In this document: positions 9,281-15,852 of the stretch, piece by piece
Position numbering within the stretch: position 1 is the first letter of the stretch
How the letters are laid out: every line of letters begins with the position of its first letter
Source: Streptomyces sp. YS415
Lineage (GTDB): Bacteria; Actinomycetota; Actinomycetes; Streptomycetales; Streptomycetaceae
Direction: 5' to 3'
NCBI RefSeq assembly: GCF_023544665.1
Contig: NZ_JAMJFL010000036.1
Location: 1-64,000, forward strand
DNA: 64,000 nucleotides
Position numbers and translations under genes: made by a program
Notes under the pieces: generated by a model
Told to the model about the DNA's origin: nothing
The model's input: the letters and a program-made list of their open reading frames with translations, nothing else
The model's database searches: none

Positions 9281-9367
9281 AGTCATCTTCCTTGATGTCT
9301 CAGCACGGCTGGGTGTGTGGGATTCTGTTTGACTGCGTCGTCTTCTGTGAAGGGGACGCCGAAACCT

Positions 9368-10336
9368 TTATGAATATGTTTCGAAACGTCGAAGATCCCC
9401 GGGCAGTCGTGAGCCGAGCGGAGCCATGTCCCCGTCGGCCCCGTGCCGGGCGAGCAGGTCCAGCGCCAGCCGTCCCCGCCGCACCCGTTCCTTGGCGGTG
9501 GTCAGCGTGAGCTCCCGCAGGTGGTGGCCGTAGGGGTAGATCCCGGGCGTCTTGGACAGGCCGAACTTCAGGTACAGCGGAGCGCCGCGCCGGATGAGCT
9601 CGGCGACCTCGTACATCCGGACATAACCGCCGAGATCGTCGGGGGCCTCGATGTACATGTCCATGGGGGCCGCGGAGACCCGCCGGATCTCGGTGAGGTG
9701 CTGCAGCGTCAGATCGCTGGGCACGTTGACCGAGTCGGCGCCGAGCCGCTCGTAGACCGCGTAGGCGGCCGGGTTGACCGGGCCGATCAGCGCGCTCACC
9801 TTGAGCGTGGTGTCGGCCGGGAGGATCCCGGCGGCGCGCGCCCGGTGCAGGGTCCACAGGACGCCCTCGTCGGCCACGAGCAGGCACTTCACGCCCAGTT
9901 CGGTGGCGCGCACGGCGTCCTCGACGCAGCCGGCCACCGCGTCGTGGCCGCGGGCCCGCAGCCCCGCGCCCCGGGAGTCGGTCCGGGTGGAGCCGCCGAT
10001 GTCCCAGGTGCCGCGCGGGCCCGTGAACAGGCAGAGCTCGATGTCGCGTTCGCCGGTGGCCTCGACCATCTCGGTGATCTCGGCGTCGGTCAGCATCCAC
10101 ACGCCGCTGCCCTGGCTGATCCGGTGGATCGGCACGTCGAGACGCGAGGCTTCCTTCAGGACAACGGCCAGCGCTTCGGGACCCTCGCACGAGGGAATCT
10201 CGGTGCGCCAGCGGCCGCCGCCCGGGAACGTGTGGGGCGAGGCGTCGGCGGGGGAGAGGTCGGGCGCGCCCAGGCCGAGGGCGGCGAGCGCCTGCTCACC
10301 GGGTCGACGGGCTGCCGTGGCGGAAGCGTCGGTCAC
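9368..10336 (-). CDS. U32-peptidase-like protein of the sugar cluster
   Basis: Cytoplasmic 322-residue protein resembling proteins labelled U32 peptidase. It looks like a TIM-barrel, with ELCLFTGPRGTWDIGG, GVKCLLVADEGVLWTLHRAR, LGADSVNVPSDLTLQHL and LYLKFGLSKTPGIYPYG. The Cys-containing U32 signature is not obvious, so peptidase activity is doubtful. The GTG at 10336 follows AAGGA at good spacing. It sits between the importer and the dehydrogenase/dehydratase pair, all on one strand, so a role in metabolising the imported sugar, for example as an aldolase- or lyase-like barrel, is conceivable but unproven. Confidence 0.7.
   Translation of the reverse strand: MTDASATAARRPGEQALAALGLGAPDLSPADASPHTFPGGGRWRTEIPSCEGPEALAVVLKEASRLDVPIHRISQGSGVWMLTDAEITEMVEATGERDIELCLFTGPRGTWDIGGSTRTDSRGAGLRARGHDAVAGCVEDAVRATELGVKCLLVADEGVLWTLHRARAAGILPADTTLKVSALIGPVNPAAYAVYERLGADSVNVPSDLTLQHLTEIRRVSAAPMDMYIEAPDDLGGYVRMYEVAELIRRGAPLYLKFGLSKTPGIYPYGHHLRELTLTTAKERVRRGRLALDLLARHGADGDMAPLGSRLPGDLRRFETYS
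9378..9393. promoter_or_regulatory. Candidate operator upstream of the sugar-binding lipoprotein
   Basis: Contains the 10-base palindrome GTTTCGAAAC followed by GTCGAA, giving TTCGA-N4-TCGA. It overlaps the end of the U32-like gene, about 100 bases before the chvE start, and resembles the motifs at 44, 10351 and 12648. Confidence 0.45.
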
Positions 10337-10350
10337 AAGCTGTCCTTCTT

Positions 10351-10366
10351 GTTCGGTATTTCGGAC
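10351..10366. promoter_or_regulatory. Candidate operator upstream of the U32-like gene
   Basis: GTTCGGTATTTCGGAC lies 15 bases upstream of the GTG start and resembles GTTCGATATTTCGAC at 12653. The position would let a bound protein block initiation. Evidence is motif similarity only. Confidence 0.45.
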
Positions 10367-10449
10367 GGAGTTCGCGGCTCTGGGTACGGCAAAGGCTTGG
10401 GTGTACGCCGGTGCGGGGGCCGTCAGGTCGCCCTCGCACCGGCGCACGG

Positions 10450-11454
10450 CTAGGGGCGCAGCAGGACTTTCCCGACCTTGGGATCGCCGGACCCGACCAG
10501 CTCGATGGCGCGCGCGAACCCCTCCAGCGGCAGCTCGTGCGTGACCAGCGGCAGCGGATCGAGCAGCCCGGCCGCGAACACCCGCGCGGTGTGCGCCCAG
10601 GCGTCCGGCGGGGCGCCGAAGACGGTGTGCACCTCCAGCTGCCGTACGACCAGGTCCGTCGGGTCCAGACCCTCGGCGCCCGGCGCCGGGATCCCCGTCA
10701 GGACCAGCCGTCCGCCGCGCCGGAGCAGGGAGGCCGCGGTGCGCGCGGCGGACGCCGACCCGGCGGTCTCGATGACCACGTCGAAGCTGCCGGGCAGGTC
10801 CTCGTCCCGGGTACGGAAGTCGGTGGCGCCGAACTCCCGCGACAGCGCCTCCCGGTCCCGCCGGGTGCCGACCACCAGCAGCTCGCCCGGTGACCCGGCA
10901 CGCAGGAACTGCACGGCGAACATGCCGAGCGTCCCGGTGCCGACCACCGCGACCCGCTCGCCGGGGCGGGCGTTCGCCTTGATCGCCGCGGCGGCGATGC
11001 AGGCGGCGGGCTCCAGCAGGGCGGCGGCGGTCAGATCGCAGTCGTCGCGCAGCACGTGCAGCAGCCGGGCCGGCAGGGTGAGCGTGGTGGCCATCGCGCC
11101 GGGCTGGGTGAACCCGGTCTCCTCGTACCCGGCGGTGCACAGCGTGGTCTCACCGGCGTGGCAGCGGTCGCAGACCTGGCAGTTGCGAAAGCCCTCCCCG
11201 ACGACCTTGCGGCCGACGAGGGACCCGGGCACCCCGGCGCCGACCCCCTGCACGGTCCCGGACCACTCGTGGCCCGGGGTGAGCGGGTACCGCACGTACC
11301 CCTCGGGCCGGTTGCCCTGGTACACCTCGCGGTCGCTGCCGCAGATGCCGACCGCGTGGACGCGCACCAGCGCCTCCCCGGGACCGGGCTCGCGCGGCGT
11401 GTGCTCGGCCAGCCGGTGCTCGCCGGGCGCCTCGACGACGACGGCGCTGCTCAC
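10450..11454 (-). CDS. Zinc-dependent medium-chain alcohol/polyol dehydrogenase
   Basis: NAD(P)-dependent oxidoreductase of 334 residues in the sorbitol/threonine dehydrogenase branch. Catalytic-zinc residues are in GICGSD and GHEWSG, and the structural-zinc cluster is NCQVCDRCHAGETTLC. The Rossmann motif is VAVVGTGTLGMFAVQF. The GTG start overlaps the TGA of the upstream dehydratase gene (GTGA), so the two are coupled. With a sugar-acid dehydratase alongside, oxidation of a sugar or sugar-acid intermediate is the most likely role; the substrate is unknown. Confidence 0.88.
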   Translation of the reverse strand: MSSAVVVEAPGEHRLAEHTPREPGPGEALVRVHAVGICGSDREVYQGNRPEGYVRYPLTPGHEWSGTVQGVGAGVPGSLVGRKVVGEGFRNCQVCDRCHAGETTLCTAGYEETGFTQPGAMATTLTLPARLLHVLRDDCDLTAAALLEPAACIAAAAIKANARPGERVAVVGTGTLGMFAVQFLRAGSPGELLVVGTRRDREALSREFGATDFRTRDEDLPGSFDVVIETAGSASAARTAASLLRRGGRLVLTGIPAPGAEGLDPTDLVVRQLEVHTVFGAPPDAWAHTARVFAAGLLDPLPLVTHELPLEGFARAIELVGSGDPKVGKVLLRP

Positions 11455-12611
11455 TTCTGGGTGCCCTTCGGCTGGCGCCGCTCCCAGCCCTCGGCCCACA
11501 GGTCGAACCGGGCCTGCTGCTGCGGGAACTCGGCGGCGGCGTCGACGTCCAGCTCGACGCCGAGACCGGGGGCATCGGAGAGGTGGAAGTAGCCGTCCAC
11601 GACCTGCGGAGCGCCCTTGACGACCTTCTTGATCTCGGAGTCCGCGAAGTCGTTGAAGTGCTCGAGGATCTTGAAGTTGGGGGAGCTGAAGCCGACCTGG
11701 AGGGAGGCCGCGGTCAGCACGGACCCGCCCACGTTGTGCGGGGCGACCAGCATGTAGTGGGTCTCGGCGGTGGCGGCGAGCTTGCGCGTCTCCCAGATGC
11801 CGCCGATGTGACCGACGTCGGGCTGGATGATGTCGACGGCCTGGCTCTCGAAGAGCTCCCGGAACTCGATCCGGTCGTGGATCCGCTCACCGGTGGCGAG
11901 GGGGATGTCCACCTTGGCGGCCACCTTCTCCAGCGCCTTCAGGTTCTCCGGCGGGCAGGGCTCCTCCAGCCAGGCCGGCTTGAAGGGCGCGAGCTCGTGG
12001 GCGAGCCGGACGGCGGTGGCCGGCGAGAACCGGCCGTGCATCTCCAGCATCAGCTCCGCGTCCGGACCGATGGCGTCCCGCACCGCCTCGATGAGGGAGA
12101 CGGCGTACAGGGTCTGCTCGTGGTCCAGTTCGAAGTGCCCGGTGCCGAAGGGGTCGATCTTCAGCGCCTTGTACCCGCGCTCCATGACCCCCTGGGCGGC
12201 CTTGTGGTACGCCTCGGGCGTCCGCTCGGTGGTGTACCAGCCGTTGGCGTACGCCTTGACCCGGTCGGTGACCTTGCCGCCCAGGAGCTGCCAGACCGGC
12301 ACCCCGAGCGCCTTGCCCTTGATGTCCCAGCAGGCCATCTCGATGACGGCGATCCCGGACATCACGATCTCGCCCGCGCGGCCGTAGTCGCCGTACTTCA
12401 TGCGGCGCACGAGGTCTTCCGTGGCGAACGGGTCGGAGCCGAGAATGTGGTTGGCCTCGGCCTCTCGCAGATAGCCGATCAGCGCGTCGGTGTGGCCCAG
12501 CATCCGGGTCTCGCCGACTCCGGTGATTCCCTCGTCGGTGTGCACCTGTACATAGGTCAGGTTGCGCCACGGCGTTCCGACCACGTGTGTGCTGATTCCG
12601 GTGATGCGCAC
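11451..12611 (-). CDS. Enolase-superfamily sugar-acid dehydratase (galactonate dehydratase-like)
   Basis: Mandelate racemase/muconate lactonizing enzyme family member of 386 residues, probably removing water from an aldonate to give a 2-keto-3-deoxy acid. Visible motifs are GYKALKIDPFG, ELMLEMHGRF (metal ligand), AWLEEPCPPENL, TGERIHDR, DIIQPDVGHIGG and MLVAPHNVGG with the catalytic His region. The GTG at 12611 follows AAGGGA. It is the promoter-proximal gene of the minus-strand sugar set, with a palindromic motif 37 bases upstream. DgoD-like D-galactonate specificity is possible but not established. Confidence 0.88.
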   Translation of the reverse strand: MRITGISTHVVGTPWRNLTYVQVHTDEGITGVGETRMLGHTDALIGYLREAEANHILGSDPFATEDLVRRMKYGDYGRAGEIVMSGIAVIEMACWDIKGKALGVPVWQLLGGKVTDRVKAYANGWYTTERTPEAYHKAAQGVMERGYKALKIDPFGTGHFELDHEQTLYAVSLIEAVRDAIGPDAELMLEMHGRFSPATAVRLAHELAPFKPAWLEEPCPPENLKALEKVAAKVDIPLATGERIHDRIEFRELFESQAVDIIQPDVGHIGGIWETRKLAATAETHYMLVAPHNVGGSVLTAASLQVGFSSPNFKILEHFNDFADSEIKKVVKGAPQVVDGYFHLSDAPGLGVELDVDAAAEFPQQQARFDLWAEGWERRQPKGTQK

Positions 12612-12647
12612 GGCAGTTGTCCCTTGCTGCGTCGTCGGCTCATGAGT

Positions 12648-12670
12648 GTGTGTTCGATATTTCGACACAC
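12648..12670. promoter_or_regulatory. Palindromic operator candidate upstream of the dehydratase gene
   Basis: GTGTGTTCGA and TCGACACAC flank TATT, forming an imperfect palindrome; the sequence TTCGAAATG follows directly after. It lies 37 bases before the first gene of the minus-strand sugar set and is the best-formed of the related TTCGA motifs in this region. Confidence 0.55.
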
Positions 12671-12737
12671 GTTCGAAATGCTGACGTGACAGTAGGGAGG
12701 GGGTGGCGGGGGTGTCAATGGGTCGCACGCATAACGG

Positions 12738-12773
12738 TTTCGACACCGCTTTCGACACGGCTTTCGGTGCGGC
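12738..12773. repeat. Three tandem 12-base iteron-like repeats
   Basis: TTTCGACACCGC, TTTCGACACGGC and TTTCGGTGCGGC follow head to tail. The core TTTCGACAC also occurs at 12660-12668 within the neighbouring palindrome. The array lies in the divergent gap between the dehydratase and the zinc-ribbon gene and could be a multi-site binding region. Confidence 0.7.
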
Positions 12774-12890
12774 ATCGGTGACGGATGGGGCGTATACCTC
12801 AACGGGTGCGCCGGAACGGGTAGTTCCGCACACAACTTTCACAGGCTGCCCTATGAACGTGATCTCCCCGGAACTTAGTCTTCCCGCGTC

Positions 12891-13667
12891 ATGGACTACT
12901 GCCACCCGTGCCGACGGCACCTGAACGGCGCCCTCGCCTGCCCGGGCTGCGGCGCACCGGCCCGCCAACTCCCCGCGTACCCGAGCGAGGAGGACCCGCA
13001 GCCGGCCGCGTACGACGCGTACGAGGAGGCCGAGCACGCGCCGGAGCCGGTCGCGGTGGGCGCGGGGGCCGGGGGCCGGGCGGCGGCCCGCCGGACGGCC
13101 CGGGGCGCACGCGGCGCGGACACCGCCGGGCCCGGGACCGGCGAGGACCCGCCCGAGAGTGGCCCCGGCGCCAGCCGTCGCGACCGCAAGGCGGCCGCGC
13201 ACCGCCGCCGTCGCCGCCGCACCCTGCTCGTCACGGCCGGCTTCCTGCTCGCCGCCGGCGGCCTGAGCCTGGCCGAACTCGGTCTGGACGCCCCGGGCTC
13301 GTCCCCCGCCCCGGCCGCGGCGGGCGACACCTCGACGGACGGCGGCGCCGAGGAGGAGGTGGCCGAGGCGGCGGAGCCGGTCAGCGACACCACGGGCGCA
13401 CCGGCCACGGCGTCCCCGAGCACCTCCGCCTCCCCGTCGCCGTCACCGTCGGAGTCCGAGAAGGCCGAGGAGTCGGAGCAGCCGGAGGACAAGCCGACGA
13501 AGGACGCCCAGTCGTCGGAGACGGACGGAGCGGTCCCCGAGACCTCCCAGGCCCCGGAGCCCACCACGGAGGCCCCGGACCCCACGCCGACGGCCGCCCC
13601 GACGACCCAGGAACCCGAGCCGGACCCGGAGGAGACGTGCACACGCTTCCTGTGGTGGTGCGGCTGA
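12891..13667 (+). CDS. Zinc-ribbon, single-pass membrane protein (SCO2400-like)
   Basis: Conserved Streptomyces protein of unknown function, 258 residues. It begins MDYCHPCRRHLNGALACPGC with CxxC pairs forming a zinc ribbon. An acidic then Ala/Gly/Arg-rich linker, a basic RRRRRR stop and one membrane helix (LLVTAGFLLAAGGLSLAEL) follow. The C-terminal half is a Ser/Pro/Glu/Thr-rich stalk ending ETCTRFLWWCG. From memory such proteins are labelled SCO2400 family. A cytosolic ribbon, one helix and a disordered outer stalk is the predicted topology. No partner gene is obvious. Confidence 0.8.
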   Translation: MDYCHPCRRHLNGALACPGCGAPARQLPAYPSEEDPQPAAYDAYEEAEHAPEPVAVGAGAGGRAAARRTARGARGADTAGPGTGEDPPESGPGASRRDRKAAAHRRRRRRTLLVTAGFLLAAGGLSLAELGLDAPGSSPAPAAAGDTSTDGGAEEEVAEAAEPVSDTTGAPATASPSTSASPSPSPSESEKAEESEQPEDKPTKDAQSSETDGAVPETSQAPEPTTEAPDPTPTAAPTTQEPEPDPEETCTRFLWWCG

Positions 13668-13709
13668 GGTGAGGGGCCCGGCCGGCTGAGGACCGCACGG
13701 CTGAGGTGA
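13661..13709. repeat. Short direct repeats around a stop codon
   Basis: CGGCTGAGGTGA occurs at 13661-13672, where it includes the stop codon of the zinc-ribbon gene, and again at 13698-13709. The shorter CGGCTGAGG lies between them at 13683-13691. This looks like local duplication of the gene end. Confidence 0.65.
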
Positions 13710-13724
13710 AGGCCGCGCCCCCTA

Positions 13725-14162
13725 TCAGGACCGCAGCATCCGCCGCAGCAGATCCCGCAGCGCCAGCCGCTCGTCCTCGGAGAGCCCCGCGAGCGGCTCC
13801 CGGGCGAACCGCAGCGACTCCCGCAGGTCCCGGGCGACCCGCCGCCCCTCCTCGGTCGCCGCCGCGACCTTCACGCGCCGGTCCGCGGGATCGGGCCGCC
13901 GCTCCACCAGTCCCCGTGACTCCAGCCGGTCGACGATCCCGGTCACGTTCGACGGCTCGCACTTGAGCCGCTGCGCCAGCTTCCGCATGGGCAGGGGCTC
14001 CAGCGACAGCAGCCCCAGCAGCCGGGCCTGCGCCCCGGTCAGCGCATGCGTGCCGGCCGCCTCTTCGTACTCCTCGTGGTACCGCGCCACCACGGACCCG
14101 ATCAGGTCGACGACCTCCATGGTCAGCTCATCGGGGCGGTCGGGCGTGTGCGGTGTGGCCAT
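13725..14162 (-). CDS. MarR-family transcriptional regulator
   Basis: DNA-binding repressor-type protein of 145 residues. It has a winged-helix core with MRKLAQRLKCEPSNVTGIVDRLESRGLVERRPDPADRR split across helix 2, the recognition helix and the wing. It is divergent from an NADP-dependent oxidoreductase, and two matching palindromes occupy the gap, so autoregulation and control of the oxidoreductase are likely. The ligand is probably a small electrophile or phenolic, by analogy with the family. Confidence 0.92.
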   Translation of the reverse strand: MATPHTPDRPDELTMEVVDLIGSVVARYHEEYEEAAGTHALTGAQARLLGLLSLEPLPMRKLAQRLKCEPSNVTGIVDRLESRGLVERRPDPADRRVKVAAATEEGRRVARDLRESLRFAREPLAGLSEDERLALRDLLRRMLRS

Positions 14163-14172
14163 GGCAACCAGC

Positions 14173-14184
14173 GTAACCGGTTAC
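14173..14184. promoter_or_regulatory. GTAACCGGTTAC palindrome before the MarR gene
   Basis: A perfect 12-base palindrome immediately upstream of the MarR start (14162). It may be a separate operator or part of the MarR promoter. Confidence 0.35.
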
Positions 14185-14190
14185 TTGACT

Positions 14191-14207
14191 TCCTGAAATA
14201 TTCAGGA
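14191..14207. promoter_or_regulatory. MarR operator candidate 1
   Basis: TCCTGAA-ATA-TTCAGGA, seven-base arms around ATA, sits in the divergent gap between the MarR gene and the oxidoreductase. The matching second copy begins 33 bases further on. Confidence 0.7.
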
Positions 14208-14223
14208 GCATGGTTGTTTCAGG

Positions 14224-14240
14224 TACTGAAGTATTCAGGA
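14224..14240. promoter_or_regulatory. MarR operator candidate 2, overlapping the oxidoreductase RBS
   Basis: TACTGAA-GTA-TTCAGGA nearly repeats candidate 1 with the same spacing. It overlaps the AGGAAGG ribosome site of the oxidoreductase, so binding could directly block its expression. Confidence 0.7.
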
Positions 14241-14252
14241 AGGTCACCCGTC

Positions 14253-15275
14253 ATGTCCGCATCCCCCGCCCTCCCCGCCGTCAGCCGTGAGTGGCACCTG
14301 CTCAGCCGTCCGGTCGGCTGGCCCAAGCCCGAGGACTTCGCCCTCGTGGAGGCGGAGATCCGGCAGCCCGGACCGGACGAGGTCCTGGTGCGCAACGCGT
14401 ACCTCTCGGTCGACCCGTACATGCGCGGCCGGATGAGCGACGCCAAGTCCTACGTCGCCCCCTTCGAGCTGGGCAAGGCCATGCAGGGCGGCGCCGTCGG
14501 CGAGGTGCTCGCCTCGAACGTCGACGGCATCGCCCCCGGCGACCACGTCCTGCACTTCGGCGGCTGGCGCGAGTACGCCACCGTCGGCGCCGCGCAGACG
14601 GTCAAGGTCGACGCGGACGCCGCGCCGCTGTCGACGTATCTCGGCGTCCTCGGCATGACCGGCCTCACCGCCTACGCGGGCCTGCTGCGCACCGCCTCCT
14701 TCAAGGAGGGCGACGCGGTCTTCGTCTCCGGCGCCGCGGGCGCCGTGGGCAGCCAGGTCGGCCAGATCGCCCGGCTCAAGGGCGCCTCCCGGGTGATCGG
14801 CTCGGCCGGCTCCGACGACAAGGTCAAGCTGCTCGTCGAGGAGTACGGCTTCGACGCCGCCTTCAACTACAAGAACGGCCCGGTCGCACAGCAGCTGAAG
14901 GAGGCCGCCCCGGACGGGATCGACGTGTACTTCGACAACGTCGGCGGCGACCACCTGGAGGCCGCCATCGGCCGGCTCAACCGCGACGGCCGTATCGCGG
15001 TCTGCGGAATGATCTCCGTCTACAACAACACCGAGGCCGCCCCCGGTCCCCGCAACCTCGCCCGCCTCATCCAGACCCGCGGCCGCATCGAGGGCTTCCT
15101 GGTCGGCGACCACTACGACCTCCAGCCGCAGTTCGTCCAGGAGGTCGGCCCCTGGGTCGCCTCGGGCGAGCTGAAGTACCGCGAGACGGTCGTCGAGGGC
15201 ATCGAGAACAACCTGGAGGCGTTCCTCGGGGTCCTGCGCGGCGACAACACCGGAAAGATGATCGTCAAGCTCTGA
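14253..15275 (+). CDS. NADP-dependent medium-chain oxidoreductase (alkenal/curcumin reductase type)
   Basis: Zinc-free MDR enzyme of 340 residues, probably reducing the double bond of alpha,beta-unsaturated carbonyls. Typical features are YLSVDPYMRGRM, the Rossmann stretch DAVFVSGAAGAVGSQVGQIA, GSAGSDDKV for NADPH phosphate contact, and DVYFDNVGGDHLEAA. The ATG at 14253 follows AGGAAGG. Expression is probably governed by the divergent MarR gene. A detoxification role for reactive aldehydes is inferred from family and regulator. Confidence 0.9.
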   Translation: MSASPALPAVSREWHLLSRPVGWPKPEDFALVEAEIRQPGPDEVLVRNAYLSVDPYMRGRMSDAKSYVAPFELGKAMQGGAVGEVLASNVDGIAPGDHVLHFGGWREYATVGAAQTVKVDADAAPLSTYLGVLGMTGLTAYAGLLRTASFKEGDAVFVSGAAGAVGSQVGQIARLKGASRVIGSAGSDDKVKLLVEEYGFDAAFNYKNGPVAQQLKEAAPDGIDVYFDNVGGDHLEAAIGRLNRDGRIAVCGMISVYNNTEAAPGPRNLARLIQTRGRIEGFLVGDHYDLQPQFVQEVGPWVASGELKYRETVVEGIENNLEAFLGVLRGDNTGKMIVKL

Positions 15276-15372
15276 GCTCTTCTGCCGCTTTCCGGTATGC
15301 GGTAACTTCTTTCCGAAACCGCCGTCGATCGTGGGCGCGAGTCGCGGCGGACCGAGGAGGAGAAGACACCGC

Positions 15373-15792
15373 ATGGCCATCCAGCAGACCGATGTCCTGT
15401 ACACCGCCGTCGCCACCGCCGAGAACGGCCGCGACGGCCGGGTCGCCACCGACGACGGCAAGCTCGACGTCGTCGTGAACCCCCCGGAGGAGATGGGCGG
15501 CAGCGGCGCCGGCACCAACCCGGAGCAGCTGTTCGCCGCCGGGTACAGCGCCTGCTTCCAGGGCGCGCTCGGCGTCGTCGCTCGCCAGGAGAGGGCCGAC
15601 ATCTCCGGCTCGACCGTCACCGCGAAGGTCGGCATCGGCAAGAACGACGACGGCTTCGGGCTGATCGTCGAGATCTCGGCGAGCATCCCGAACGTGGACG
15701 CGGAGACGGCGCAGAGCCTGCTGAAGAAGGCCCACGAGGTGTGCCCCTACTCGAAGGCGACGCGGGGGAACATCAGCGTGACGCTGGCCTGA
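15373..15792 (+). CDS. ohr: Organic hydroperoxide resistance protein (Ohr/OsmC)
   Basis: Thiol peroxidase reducing organic hydroperoxides, 139 residues, start at ATG 15373 after GGAGGAG. The two reactive cysteines are present in YSACFQGAL and HEVCPYSKATRGN, and the conserved NPEQLFAAG motif is clear. The protein is cytoplasmic. It follows the MarR-controlled reductase by about 100 bases and may share an oxidative-stress role, although no OhrR-specific operator was recognised in front of it. Confidence 0.93.
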   Translation: MAIQQTDVLYTAVATAENGRDGRVATDDGKLDVVVNPPEEMGGSGAGTNPEQLFAAGYSACFQGALGVVARQERADISGSTVTAKVGIGKNDDGFGLIVEISASIPNVDAETAQSLLKKAHEVCPYSKATRGNISVTLA

Positions 15793-15811
15793 CGCAGGTC
15801 CTTGCGTACGA

Positions 15812-15844
15812 AAGGCCGCACCCCTGGACCCGGGGTGCGGCCTT
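15812..15844. terminator. Bidirectional terminator between ohr and a serine hydrolase
   Basis: Perfect 13-bp stem AAGGCCGCACCCC / GGGGTGCGGCCTT with a seven-base loop, placed between convergent genes. The A and T ends give both strands a short U run. Confidence 0.9.
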
Positions 15845-15852
15845 CGCCCGTG

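Noticed and set aside
12738..12773. CRISPR or phage-type repeat array
   Set aside because: Only three 12-base units without spacers; too short and contiguous for CRISPR.
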